A DNA stretch of 64,000 nt, taken from NCBI RefSeq assembly GCF_036711975.1, contig NC_091971.1, positions 19,041,501 to 19,105,500 on the forward strand, in the 5' to 3' direction. This document shows, in pieces, positions 1 through 11,307 of the stretch. The stretch comes from Onthophagus taurus. Lineage: Eukaryota > Arthropoda > Insecta > Coleoptera > Scarabaeidae. Every line of letters starts with the position of its first letter. Position 1 is the first letter of the stretch. The position numbers and the translations under genes are program-made. The notes below the pieces were generated by a model, which saw only the letters and a program-made list of their open reading frames with translations, made no database searches and was not told where the DNA came from.

Positions 1-950
1 AATAATTGTTGGGTTGGATTGAAAAAATATTGAGAAAAAAAATGTTTAAACAAAACTTACGTTTTCGTATAACCTAAAAGTGTTAAAAAAATGCTAATTT
101 AATAATTCCTGGAAGCCGTATTTATTGAAATTAAGGAATGAAACTTATGTTAAATTAAAGCTCAATGCTTTCTCTTTAAAATGTTGTATAATAATTGTTG
201 GGTTGGATTGAAAAAATATTGAGAAAAAAAATGTTTAAACAAAACTTACATTTTCGTATAACCTAAAAGTGTCAAAAAAGATACTAATTTAAAAGTTCCT
301 GAAAGCCGTATTTATTGAAATTAAGGAATGAAACTTATTTTAAATTAAAGCTCAATGCTTTCTCTTTAAAATGATGTATAATAATTGTTGGGTTGGATTG
401 AAAAAATATTGAGAAAAAAAATGTTTAAACAAAACTTACATTTTCGTATAACCTAAAAGTGTCAAAAAAGATGCTTATTTAAAAATTCTTGAAAGCCGTA
501 TTTATTGAAATTAAGGAATGAGACTTATTTTAAATTAAAGTTCAAAGCTTTCTCTTTAAAATGATGTATAATAATCGTTGGGTTAGATTGGAAAAATATT
601 GAGAAAAAAAAATTTGAAATAAAACTTACATTTTCGTATAACCTAAAAGTGTCAAAAAAGATGCTTATTTAAAAATTCTTGAAAGCCGTATTTATTGAAA
701 TTAAGGAATGAAACTTATTCTAAATTAAAGCTCAATGCTTTCTCTTTAAAATGATGTATAATAATGGTTGTGTTGGATCACAAAAATGTGGAGAAAAAAA
801 ATGTTGAAATTAAACTTACATTTTCGTATAACCTAAAAATGTCAAAAAATTCTAATTTAAAAATTCCTGGAAGCCGTGTTTATTGAAATTAATGAATGAA
901 ACTTATTTTAAATTAAAGCTCAATGCTTTCTTTTTAAAATGATTTAAAAT
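1..950. repeat. Tandem satellite, ~190-bp unit, five copies
   Basis: Five head-to-tail copies begin at about 1, 190, 380, 570 and 760, each opening with AATAATTGTTGGGTTGGATT and ending near TTTAAAATGATGTAT. The first three units are nearly identical; units 4 and 5 are more diverged, and unit 5 is slightly shorter. No coding potential. The array runs off the left edge of the window, so its true size is unknown. Confidence 0.93.
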
Positions 951-975
951 GAGTGTTTAAAACCACAGGATCTTT

Positions 976-1003
976 AAAATACCGTCGGGGCCCAAAGGGT
1001 TAA
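976..1003. other. Possible piggyBac-type element end (…CCCAAAGGGTTAA)
   Basis: A GC-rich string GTCGGGGCCCAAAGGGTTAA ends in TTAA at 1000-1003, directly after the 190-bp satellite. An end in GGG followed by a TTAA target matches piggyBac-like termini, and a similar CCCTTT…AAAGGG pair flanked by TTAA occurs at 14756-14848. The partner end would lie off-window or inside the satellite, so the element is not proven. Confidence 0.3.
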
Positions 1004-3018
1004 CTAAAAAAACATTGGGAGGTGTTGAATTGTTGCTATTTATTTTCGATTGTTTATCGACTCCATTTGTAACATATTTGTAAAAGTGTGAAAGTTGTAA
1101 AGGTAAAGTTGGTGAAAAATGGAAGAAAGTCATATTAATACAAATGTTAATGTTAATATAAATAGTAAATAGGATGTGATTGATTTAAGATTGTATTTTT
1201 CATTATTCCACTAGTGGATAAAGTGGTACTTTATACGGTTCATAAGTGTGGATAAAACTTCAATTATAAGGTGATTGCGGATAAAATAATTTTTATTATA
1301 ACTCGGAAATTAAATTAATTGTGGCCAACACTCAACTTTCTCTCATTTTTACATGACACCAAGAGCACTTGTAAAATTTCCATCGATAGATAATGCAATA
1401 TTCAATTTAAAAATAACAACATTTTGGAAAATGCGGTTGATACTCAAGATATGATATATTAATTATTGCCATTAATTAATTGTATATCTTTATTTAGAAT
1501 GCAAGTTTATATGTTGAGGGATTTAGTCTAAAAGTTAACACATGCTGCATGATTTTAGTAACTTTCTCTTTATATGCTTAATATATGCGAAAAAGTAAAA
1601 AGGGGAAGTGTAGGTAAGTTTGTTGAATGTAATGAGACCCTTAGTTAAACCATTCGGGTGAATAATACGTTATCTGATGTATATGCTTTGTTTGAATTTG
1701 CCTAGGGAAAATAAATGATCCCTTTCACCCTCACCGGAAGAAAGAATTCAAAAAGAGTATTGACCGCGTTTGTTAAAATAAGACACTTCCGGGTCAATGT
1801 CTATTTATTTTTTATTAAATGGGAACCTTGATTTTTATATTTTTACATTTTTACAAAGAAAATTAAGAAACAAAATGTTTTATAATGTTAAAAATGCTTA
1901 GAAAAACATTTAAAAAGGTTAAAGTAAGTAGTTTCCGGTTGGATATACAAATTTATCAATTACGTATACAACGCGCCATCATCAAACTCATCAGGTATGA
2001 AATATCAGACGAGCTGTCGGCGTTCCCGACTAACTTTACAATAGAATCGAATTCCTGGGTGCGAACATCTGCTCCGCCATCCACCCTTGCACTCACAACA
2101 ATAGCGAATTTCTTTTTATTTATTTTTTTACAACTGGTTGAATACAAGTTACGAACTGGGATTCATAAAATATTTTCGGGGATTAAAAAAAATCCTTTTT
2201 GAATTTTCACGCCAGACATAAACGATGACGAAGACGACGCGCGAATTAAAAAAATTATGATATAAACTAAACGCGAGATGGCGTCCAGATGTTATTAACT
2301 TCCGAAGAACATCAGACGATGAACTTTTTTGTGAAGAGGGAAGATGATTTTTTTTTAAGTGAATAGAATCTCGCGATAGCGCCATGGTTGAAATACAAGT
2401 GGTTCTCTTACCTTCTTTTTGTGTTATTAAGAGTTTCTTTTTAAAGGATTCGAGAACCCTTCCGGTTAGTTTTTTTTTTTTTTTCAAGTGGACTTGATAG
2501 AATAAAAGAACTGCTTGAGATTAAAAGAGGAGAGTAAGAAATTTTGGGTTTTAGGAATTTAATTTTGTTCTAATTTTGTTTTTAGAATTGATATAGTTAT
2601 ATGGCATGTAAGTGTTCGTTAAAAATTAGTGGCGAAACCCTAAAATTATTCACACGAACTCAACGAACCATTGCAAAAAAAAATAACAAACCGCTTTCCG
2701 CTTCCTGATTTTGAATAAAAATCGTTACACAACATGTATGATGTGAGAAACGAAATTATAACGTGTGTTTAAACGCAAATTTCAATTGCATCGATAAAAA
2801 TTAGATCGAGCAAAAAATATGCATCTCTATTGATCTCATTACCCGATAACCCAATTTCAACCCAAATCCCCAGTCACCTTCACAAGAAACACCTACCTGT
2901 TGTACATTCTTCCTCTCAAAATCAATCAATGGTAAAATGTTCCAATAAAAATCCAAAATCTCCTTTTTAATTCTACTTAAAAATTGAAGTAGGAAAAAAT
3001 ACTTTAATTGTTTTTCTG
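1004..3018. other. AT-rich spacer without supported genes
   Basis: I see no convincing coding exon here. The short open frames around 1885-2487 overlap on both strands, are low in complexity and match no family I recognise. Some stretches (2040-2100, 2300-2480) are less AT-rich than the rest and could be fragments of old elements. Confidence 0.5.
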
Positions 3019-3360
3019 TGGATGGTGGCGGCGCCTTCTTGAGTAACTAATTTTGATGGAAGCGTCGCGACGCCTCCAAGAAATAAAAATAAAACCGGTC
3101 ACTAACCCCCCTCTTGATCTTTTTATTCAACGAACCGTGCCCGGATTAATTCAATGTCCATCGGAGCAAACGCAAGAGGAGAGTGTACAATCAATGAGAA
3201 CGGGGAACGCTCGCGAATATAGCCGACGATCGCAACGAACCAAACGCGACTAATGCGTGGCTACCACCAATGTGAAGAAGAACAACCGATTCAAATCTCG
3301 CTCGACCTGCGCAATCGACACAATCCTATGAGGGGCTCTGGGTGCCCTTGCGTTTTAAAA
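3019..3360. other. Locally GC-rich, CpG-containing block of unknown role
   Basis: Against the AT-rich surroundings this block is rich in GC and CpG (GGCGGCGCC, GCGTCGCGACGC, CTCGCGAATA). It has a 66-codon frame at 3053-3253 (+) with no recognisable domain. It could be a first exon or promoter of an unrecognised gene, or a repeat fragment. Only the composition is seen directly. Confidence 0.25.
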
Positions 3361-3739
3361 CGAAGCAAAAAAACGATGTTGTACGAACTAATTGGGGTTT
3401 AAATTTACCCTCACACCTTAATATAAAGGATTTTGAGAAAATTTATGGGCGAAAAGAAAATTTGTAACACTGGAATTTGCATCAAAATAATAATCATAGA
3501 ACCGACCACTCATAAAAACGTCCAGTTTTCAATAAAATAAAAAGAAACCTTTACTACAAACATTTTTGTTAGATAACGATAGAAAAAATTGACGATTTTA
3601 GGGTATTTGAGTTAAGATAACACACAGAGTTAATAACACCATTGAGTTTGGATCCTAAATTAAAAAAAATTAGCCTCATTGATGAAAAATTACATTTTTT
3701 GGTTAAACTAACACTAGCATTATCACTAGAACTAACGCT

Positions 3740-3900
3740 ACACCTAAAACTAGAATCTTCCGTTAGGAAGACTTCGAACTTGTTTCTGAAGAAGGTTGTA
3801 ACATGGCATCCGAAACGTTAAAATTTTTTTTCACCACTGCTTCTTCTAATTCTTCTTCTAGTTTAACTAACACCGGCCGTGAAAGCCTTCGTACTGACAT
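3740..3900 (+). repeat. Dispersed repeat with hammerhead-like core
   Basis: The block contains TTTCTGAAGAAGGTTGTAAC followed by ATCCGAAACGTT and later AACACCGGCCGTGAAAGCCT. A diverged copy lies at 9486-9640 (TTTCTGAAGAAGGTTCCAAC … AACACTGGCCGTAGAGTCTA). CTGAAGA at 3786-3792 and GAAA at 3812-3815 are spaced as in a hammerhead ribozyme, and GGTTG/GCATCC gives an imperfect stem II. Stem I is weak, so a catalytic fold is doubtful. Confidence 0.45.
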
Positions 3901-4195
3901 TTTTTGGGATAAGTTGAAATTAAGAGTTATTTATGAATTTTTATTGGGTGATTCTGTGCCTAAAATTGTATTTTGGTGATATCGCCTTGTCCACTTGAAT
4001 GAGCATCTTTTAATCTTTGCGTTATCTATCGTTAATGTTCGATTGAACGTTAATAATAAGCTGATTATACAGGGTGATTTATTAGCTCACCATCAAACTT
4101 TGACATATGATAGCTAATCCAATTACCATAAAAAAAAAGTTAATGAACATATGTCCTATTTCAATTATTTACGCAATTATTAGCATCTTTAAGGT

Positions 4196-6447
4196 AAAAG
4201 CACCAGTAGTTGACACTACTGAAGAAATAACACGAAAAAATAAATTAACAAGAGAAACACAGGCGGCAAAAGATCAAAATATGTTTGTCTATTCTCTATA
4301 TAGTGACGTAAATACCGACTATCGCGCTATTAAGTACAGGGTGTCCAAATTTCGATGGGTTTGCAGGGTATCCCAGTTATTATGAAAGATAGAAAGTTGC
4401 GGCTTTCGCGAACCTGAGCTACTTTTTTGTGAAACTTACAATGGCGCAAACCAAATTTTCATAGTCCTCTTCGTTTTTGATATACAGGGAGTGTTTGAAA
4501 TTTACGATTTTCAGACACCTCCTGTATCTCGGCTATCCGGAAACTTAGTAAAAAAGTAAAAACAGGTTCTAATAGATTTTTTCACGTAGAATCCAATGGT
4601 GCACGTAGAATTTTTCTAGTCATCACGGTTTTTGAGTTATAAACACAACTCAAATACTGAATACTCAACTTTTAAAATACTTAACTCTTTATAACTCAAA
4701 AACCTTGATGACTAGAAAAATTCTACGTGCACCATTGGATTCTACGTGAAACAATCTATTAGAACCCATTTTTACGTTTCCGGATAGCCGACATACAGGG
4801 GTGTCTGAAAATCGTAAATTTTGAAACACTCCCTGTATATCAAAAACGAAGAGGGCTATGAAAATTTGGTTTGCACCATTGTAAGTTTCACAAAAAAGTA
4901 GCTCAGGTTTGCGAAAGCCGCAACTTTCTACCTTTCATAATAACTGAGATACCCTGCAAACCCATCGAAATTTGGACACCTGTACAGCGCCTGTGACACA
5001 GCAATCGTCTGATTACAACAAGTACATGGTTTTCATTCGATTATTGTAATATGCTTGTGAAGTTTGTTAAGAATAAGCTGAAAGGTAAGAATTGCAAATG
5101 TTAACATTATTTTATAATTTTGATTAAAAATATATTTAGTTGTTCGTTTTGGACTCTAAAATATGTATTCATTTTTTGAAAATATCCTAAAATAAAAAAT
5201 GCCTCTATTAGGCATCGTGTCAACTATTTAAACTTTATATGACATAATATTGAGTAGTTGACATGTGGGTAGTAATATAATTTTATCTACGACTGCTTGG
5301 ATAAGTCATCATTACCGCACTCATTTGAGGTGATTTGAGTTACGTAATGAAGTTCATTACCGCACTGGTTTCATTACGTAACGCATTTTTAGCCTAATCA
5401 GAACAGACTTAATTTATTGAAACGAGCAACAATACAAAAGAAAAAATGCTATCTACTTACAGAGAAACAATACTATTTATTATAAACATTAATTGTTATG
5501 GTTTTACATTTCAAAACACTTATTCCAGATGAGTAAACATGTTGTTGAAACTGACAATTCAAAATTGTCAATAATCATTTCAAAATATTTTTATAAATGT
5601 CAAATAGACTTTTTTAAAAAAATTGATTTTTTAGTAATTTTTAGCAGTCGTAGATAAAATGCTGTATATCACACGTGGGCTAGAGCATAATTACAGTACT
5701 CATGTGATTACACGACTCGGTCTACGACTTTGTCGTGCAATTCTCCACACTCGTACTGTAATTATGTTTCTACCCCACTTGTAATATAAATAACTATTAT
5801 AATACTGCTTTATTTGGGTGTTATTTAGCTGTTTACAGAGCGAAATCTTCTATTATAACTTCTAAATCATTTTAAAACCATCGTGTCCAATAGTTGACCC
5901 AACCCAACCAAAACTAGACGCTATCACTCTCCCGTTTAACACCAAAGGCGATAATTCAGGCACAAAAGGCGAAGAACGCAGACGGCTTTTAAAAGAAGGT
6001 TCGGTTTCTCAATCAGAGTATTCCTGAAAGCAAGGTCAATATATTTCGTAACGGCAATCGAAATAAAGAGTTGGAAGAAAAAGATATATCACTCATTGAA
6101 CTGTGGCAGAACACAAAACAAGAACTAGAAAGTAGTTTGCTAGATGCACCTAGTCCTGCCGATAAAACCATTTTTTATTTTAAAGCATATATCAGCTACT
6201 GAAAATAAAGAGTGTCAACTACTAGATATTCTCGTTTTCGCTTGGTGTCAACTACTGGCCCAGTGTCTTTTATATATACTTATATATATATAAAATTCAT
6301 AGTGATTTTATTAATCTAATTCTTGCCACATTATAATAGAGGAATAGTTTGTGCAGCTATCACTAATTAGAAGTTTTCCCTAAAGTGAATTCAGTCCAAG
6401 AAACAGACTAATAAATCCTTAAAGTGTCAACTACCGGTGCTTTTACA
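4196..6447. mobile_element. Probable DNA element with TGTCAACTA terminal and internal motifs
   Basis: GTAAAAGCACCAGTAGTTGACACT at the left is matched in inverted form at the right (AGTGTCAACTACCGGTGCTTTTAC, ending about 6447). The TGTCAACTA core recurs in both orientations at about 4207, 5218, 5255, 5891, 6212, 6246 and 6425, like subterminal transposase-binding repeats. The interior has no intact ORF; weakly coding-looking sequence sits at 5900-6170. A TA-flanked hairpin element (4337-4982) is nested inside. The superfamily cannot be decided from the termini alone. Confidence 0.5.
4337..4982. mobile_element. Long hairpin MITE with CAGGGTGTCC ends
   Basis: Two arms of about 300 bp are near-perfect reverse complements around a centre near 4660. 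The left end reads TA-CAGGGTGTCCAAATTTCGA and the right end TCGAAATTTGGACACCTG-TA, so a TA target duplication flanks the element (4335-4336 and 4983-4984). Nothing in it encodes protein. TA duplications and CAGGG ends point to mobilisation by a Tc1/mariner-type transposase. Transcripts would fold into a very long double-stranded RNA. Confidence 0.85.
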
Positions 6448-7014
6448 TTAAATCAGTTGAGTGTTTTTGAAGTGGTACAAACATAACACTACCACTAAAA
6501 GGTAGCTTTCTCACTTTATATCAAGGTGCCAGATATCAAATTCGCAGTGAGACATTGCAGCAGTGAGACACCAGAATAAAAAAAAACGTGATGTGCATAT
6601 TAGAAATCAGCAACCCAAAATTAACTAAAAACACTCAACTCTACAAAAATCTTGTACCACAATGTAATTAACCAAATGACCATTTATAGAAACTTTAAAT
6701 GGCTAAAAGCCAAATAAGATTTATTCTTCTTTTATAACTTCAAAATGTTTCATTCCTAAAATCGCAAACCTTTATTACAAACATTTTTCTTAACACCAAT
6801 GAGTTGGATTCTTCAATTAAAAAAAAATTGCCTCACTGATAGAAAAAAGACACTTTTTGGGTTAAATTGCGGTATTGCAAATAATGTACAAGTTATTATT
6901 TTTGTGTCTATGTTCAATGTAACAAATTTTCTGGTCACTAATATTTTAGGTTTTTGAAAAAATATTACATTATGATCTGCATAGGTATATTACTTTTTGA
7001 TGTCCTATCTGATA

Positions 7015-7140
7015 ACGGAAAGACATGCCTTTGATAAGATTGATCAGAACATTTTGATGTGCAAGTTAAGTCGCTTTAATGTTTACAGAGACTCTTATTG
7101 TGTTGTCTTATTGTGTTTCTTAGGTAAACGTCTAACATAA
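7015..7140 (+). pseudogene. Non-LTR reverse transcriptase scrap
   Basis: The + strand reads, across small frameshifts, as a piece resembling 'KAFDKIDQNILMCKLSRF', the motif A region of Jockey-like reverse transcriptases (the aspartate in AFD is catalytic). Only about 40 residues are recognisable and flanking sequence has no other domain, so this is a broken relic. Confidence 0.5.
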
Positions 7141-7955
7141 CTGATTATTGATTATTATTTGTCATATGATAACGATTACAAATTTTGTTTGATGATATGA
7201 ACCAGTTTCAACTATTCTTGGCTGATAACAGCTCTTTTTTCAATTACACTAACAATAAGTGTTCCTTATGGTGTTGTTATGACCACAATGAATGTGACAA
7301 TAAACTATTAATTTAATGTTTCCCTATCTAATGATTGATCTTTTCTCCAATTTGTTCACAATCGTAACATTCATTATCCGTGGATCATTGAACTGGGGTT
7401 TGGATTAACCGTATTTGTAAAAAAATGTTCAAAACAAATTCTTCATTTATAATCCACAACACCTAATTTTGTATCCAAAAACCATGTTGTTTTCTAGTCG
7501 TCTCCAAAACTAGACCAAATCCGGGGAAACCCAGACTAATGACAACCGAGTCATCGAGTTTCATTCTTTGTGCGTAGATTGCTGTTGCGCAGGTATTGTA
7601 GTGTATCGCATTGTCATCGCTGCAATATTTAGCAACGTAGTAATTTATACTTTAATAATTGCTAAGGCTCCTAAGCAAAAATGGGTGGTTTTAACAATAG
7701 AAAAAAGAATTGTGACAAGATAAAAAGAACATGAACATGGTAAATGTACAGTTTACTAGCTAGCGAACACGGAGTTGGACAACAAACCGCACACAATTTA
7801 ATGAAACAGCAGCTCCTTTTGAAAAAATCATTTCTAAACGTGAATCTTTAGCTGAACCTTCACGTGCAAAAACAGTAAAAGGTGCGAAGAGTGAGCATCA
7901 AACATATGTTTTTCTTTTCAGCAAAGAGTCTATATGTGTGTATATCTTACTAATC
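7141..7955. other. AT-rich spacer, nothing recognised
   Basis: No supported exon, RNA gene or repeat family is visible. A slightly GC-richer part (7500-7640) has no open frame of note. Confidence 0.4.
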
Positions 7956-8117
7956 ATGGAAGGACTTGCACTTTTACCAGATTGGTTGCGTCGTTGTAAT
8001 GAAAGGCACGAAATAGTAGAGTTACAAATTCTACGGGAACAAGTTAGTGGCAACGTAGCTGTATTTACAATTTTTCATGACATGTTATTATACCTGATTA
8101 AAGAAAGTGATGCCTAA
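7956..8117 (+). CDS. Short uncharacterised ORF (53 aa)
   Basis: ATG at 7956 opens 53 codons to TAA at 8115. The product begins MEGLALLPDWLRRCNERHE and is amphipathic, with codons that look protein-like rather than random AT sequence. I do not recognise it. It may be the N-terminal fragment of a transposon protein, since the surroundings are all relics. No neighbour suggests a host function. Confidence 0.2.
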   Translation: MEGLALLPDWLRRCNERHEIVELQILREQVSGNVAVFTIFHDMLLYLIKESDA

Positions 8118-8457
8118 ATATACAAAGCAGATGAGACTAAACCAGATCGGAATCCGGATTTAATAGCTATAAATGTACTAAAGATTGGATTACACTTTTC
8201 TAAAAGGGGAAACTCCTTTATTTCTTTAAGTAGGTAAAATAATGGCGCGACGTCCAATCTAGAACACACACCAGCACCATATTTTCCGGTTGGATGAAAC
8301 CCCTCTCTTCGCATGGCTTATTTCTGATTCGTTTTAATTTATAATTCGGTAAATAGCTCTAAAAAAATAAAGGGACATAATTTTACAACAAAGATAACGG
8401 GTATAAAATTCAAAAACAGATGAAACAACTTCTAACTTGCTTTATTTTATTAATATA

Positions 8458-8500
8458 ACTCGGAACCGGTTTCGGAATCAACGTTCTATCATCAGCCGAA
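8458..8500 (-). ncRNA. Hammerhead ribozyme motif (Penelope end)
   Basis: On the - strand CTGATGA (8489-8495) is followed by a stem II, GAAA (8470-8473), a minimal stem III CCGG, the UU cleavage dinucleotide (8464-8465) and CCGA. Stem I pairs UCGG with CCGA. Layout matches the short-stem-III hammerheads reported from Penelope-like retroelements. Stem II here is the weakest of the set, so activity is uncertain. Confidence 0.55.
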
Positions 8501-9031
8501 AGCTAATAAAAGGTAGAAATAATAAAAAATAAATAAAATCATAAAAAGTACAATAAAATTAAGACATCAACTTACTGTCAGAGAAACTAATAGGCGAGAA
8601 GAGATGTAATTAATGGAGACGTTTGTTGTTAAAGAAGCCGCATGTTAAAATTTGAAAAATATTGAACAAATGAAGTTACATGTAAAAATCCGAAAAAGTT
8701 AAGTTTAAATTTGTTACAAAAGTTAAATTAATCTTAGCGATATAATTCAAAGTCTTAATTAAAGTTATAAAAGTATAATAATGAAACGTGGTTTGTTATA
8801 AATGTAAAAATGAGCCAGAAACTAAAAATATATATAAATTAATATAAAAGAATATGAAAAAGGTACAAAAAACTTACATTTAGAGACTGATGGTCATCAT
8901 AAATTAGAGAAAAATCAGATTAAATAAATGCGTTCGGTGTTACAAAACGATCATTCTGGCGGAGAAAGAAGAAGAGACTGCCACAAAATGAGAAAAATTG
9001 ATTAATGATTATATTTCTACCTTTTATTAGC

Positions 9032-9075
9032 TTTCGGCTGATGATGGAACGTTCATTCCGAAACTGGTTCCGATT
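9032..9075 (+). ncRNA. Hammerhead ribozyme motif (Penelope end)
   Basis: CTGATGA at 9038-9044, an unpaired U, stem II GGAA/UUCC, GAAA at 9060-9063, a tiny CUGG stem III, then UU at 9068-9069 and CCGA at 9070-9073. Stem I pairs UCGG (9034-9037) with CCGA. It mirrors the - strand copy at 8458-8500. Cleavage would be expected after 9069. Confidence 0.65.
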
Positions 9076-9485
9076 TATATTAATAAAATAAAGCAACTTA
9101 GAAGTTCTTTCATCTGTTTCTAATTTTATATTTAATTCACTTGCAACATGGATAACTGGTTAAATGATAACGGGATTCGACAAACGCAATTATTTAATCA
9201 AGAGATCGTAAGGGTGTTAAAAACAGCTAAACTACCAATGTCCAAATTGACAGTTGGTGAATGAAAACCTTTACGTAGTATAAGAGAGAGAATTGACATA
9301 GTAGTCCAACTTTTCTCCTTCAACGACTTTTCTCCAAAGTGCCGTTCAGTGCCGAATTTACTGGACTCGATGAAGGATTTCCAACTGAACACTACATCAT
9401 GTCATTTGACGAAGAGTAATTAGTTCATTAAAGAGTTGATAATCAGTTCCTAGTGTATATATTGTCAACTTTCCAACGATTTTGT

Positions 9486-9640
9486 CACTTTTGAACTTAT
9501 TTCTGAAGAAGGTTCCAACACGTCAAACAATTTTTCAATTAACGCCACGCATTACCGGAAAGTTTCTAGTTTTAGTTTTATATCTAATAACACTGGCCGT
9601 AGAGTCTACGAAGTTATAACAAATTTATTGATGGATTTGG
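9486..9640 (+). repeat. Second copy of the 3740 dispersed repeat
   Basis: Shares GAACTTATTTCTGAAGAAGG and AACACTGGCCGT with the copy at 3740-3900 and also contains AAAGTTTCTAGTTTTAGTTT, a string seen again at about 30810 and 58548. The hammerhead-like core is degraded here, because the GAAA box is not in register. Confidence 0.45.
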
Positions 9641-9807
9641 TCTCAAAAGATAACAATACACCTTTATAGTTTCGGAAATCAATTACACCTCAAGTTGCGG
9701 TATAACATATTCTTGATTTATGAATATTGTTCGAAATTACACTTCAACGATGGCTAAATAAAGAAGGACTTGTGTAATTTCTGCGGATGTGTTTTATTAC
9801 ATCTATA

Positions 9808-10920
9808 CACAGGAAAAAATATAGAGTAAAAATCAACTCTAAAACATGGTTCAGATCGGTCCAATTTATTTAGAGTTATTTTTTTGCACTATATAGTGTA
9901 GGTGAATAGATTAAAAATTTACACTATATAGTGAGAAGATGGTGTTTACTAAATAGTGTAAAATCGTTACTCTATAACAGTGTATTATATGTAATCTAAC
10001 TAGATGTTGTCGTCACTCTAATTAGATACATTTCTAATCTAATCAGTGTAAATTATTAAAAATTCGCTCTAATTTTACTTTATTAATTGACGAAATATCA
10101 CTAAATAGTGTGTATCTTACACTTATTAGTGTTAATTTTTAATAGGAAGTGGAGTATTTTTAGGGAAGTTTTACGTTTGTAATAAAAATCAAAATTATAA
10201 AATATTTGTTTTTATTTTTACTTGTAATATATTGTTATAACTTAAATTTAAAAAAATTAAATTCTGTTTATATACATATAACATATATAATACTTAATTC
10301 ATTTTAAAGTTTCCACCGAGTCACCATCAAAACTGCATCTAATGAGTCTTCTATAAATTTCCTGTTTGTATAGTTGCACCAAGTTGCACATTTTTACCAA
10401 TCTTCACAAGGAACTTGTATGTAAAATCTTCCGGAAGTTCCACTAATTTCACATCATGAATGTTTTATTTTGGCAAACATAACTAAAATAAAAATCGTTC
10501 TTTCTTTCTATATCGCGTAAATCAGGTCTCGAGACGCTATCGAGTTCCGACTCGTTTAGTACGTTTAGTAGATGACCGTTAAATTTTAGCTGTATCACAC
10601 CACATGTTGATCACGTGATACCAACGAGTAATCCCGAGCAAAATAGTGCGGTGCCTACGAAGTACCCGAAGGAAAAGTACACGTCTAGTGTAAAATTTAA
10701 TGTTTTATATATTACATAACTTCACTAACATAAGTAAAAAAGAACTCTCCTTTAGAGAACTGTAAAAACTACTCTATTAAGTGAATAATATATGAACTCT
10801 ATATTAATATTAAATATAGTGTTCATTAGAGTTATTTTTACCATGTGATATTACAATTTTTACTCTAATTCTTTTTACCAACTACTCTAAAATTTTTACA
10901 CGACACGATTTTTTCCTGTG
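9808..10920. mobile_element. TA-flanked MITE with CACAGGAAAAAAT ends
   Basis: The ends CACAGGAAAAAAT (9808) and ATTTTTTCCTGTG (to 10920) are perfect inverses and are flanked by TA on both sides (9806-9807, 10921-10922). The body is dense in ACTCTA/TAGAGT boxes beside runs of T (about 9840, 9875, 10740-10890) and in the self-complementary ACTATATAGTG (about 9888 and 9931). No open frame is present. Terminal structure and TA duplication suggest Tc1/mariner-type mobilisation; the repeated boxes may bind transposase. Confidence 0.75.
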
Positions 10921-11019
10921 TAGAGTATAAGAGTTCTCAACGAAAACTGAAAATCTATTTTTGACATTGTAAAAAGGTAGTTTTAGATATTTCGGCGTTA
11001 AAGTTGGTCGTCAAGACCT

Positions 11020-11307
11020 ATTTGGGCTAATGGAAAAAAGAAGTTTCTGAAATTTGGCGTGTCAATAGTTTGGAAAGAATTTAGATAGCAGAACGACTAC
11101 AGTTTCTGTCTTATGAAATATCCTAATTTAGCCGTCGCAAGTCTACCTATTCCTCATTCAACCGAAGTACCAATTCTGCCATTTCAACAATTTCTAAAGA
11201 TTGTTAAGCATGAACTTAATTTCTCCTTGCAAGTAAAACAAAACAGTGAAGATGGTGATTATATAGCAACATCTTTCAATCCATGCGTTTCAATTAAAAG
11301 TAGATAA
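11020..11307 (+). pseudogene. Fragment of a transposon-associated protein family (unknown function)
   Basis: Frames around 11060-11307 read FGVSIVWKE … YPNLAVASLPIPHSTEVPI, resembling a protein family common beside insect transposons, with a 'WREP…CYFC…YPN…PIPH' signature. The cysteine pair expected between the two halves is damaged and the piece is broken by frameshifts. I assign no function; the family recognition is from memory and only moderate. Confidence 0.35.

Larger units (their letters stand above)
8385..9140. mobile_element. Non-autonomous Penelope-like unit with inverted hammerhead ends
   Basis: About 130 bp at 8385-8519 is repeated in inverted form at 9008-9140, each copy carrying TTTCGGCTGATGAT and CCGAAAC followed by TTATATTAATAAAATAAAGC. 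The same motif sits at the 3' end of the Penelope element at 39230. About 490 bp of non-coding sequence separates the copies, with no reverse transcriptase. Penelope elements are known to have terminal repeats in inverted as well as direct order, so this looks like a short internally deleted or non-autonomous derivative, both ribozymes facing outward. Confidence 0.65.

Noticed and set aside
1..950. CRISPR array
   Set aside because: The 190-bp units are repeated throughout their length with no short repeat/unique spacer pattern, and the window is eukaryotic.
1956..2487. Overlapping frames of 63-112 codons on both strands
   Set aside because: No recognisable domain, low complexity and strong AT bias; kept as spacer.
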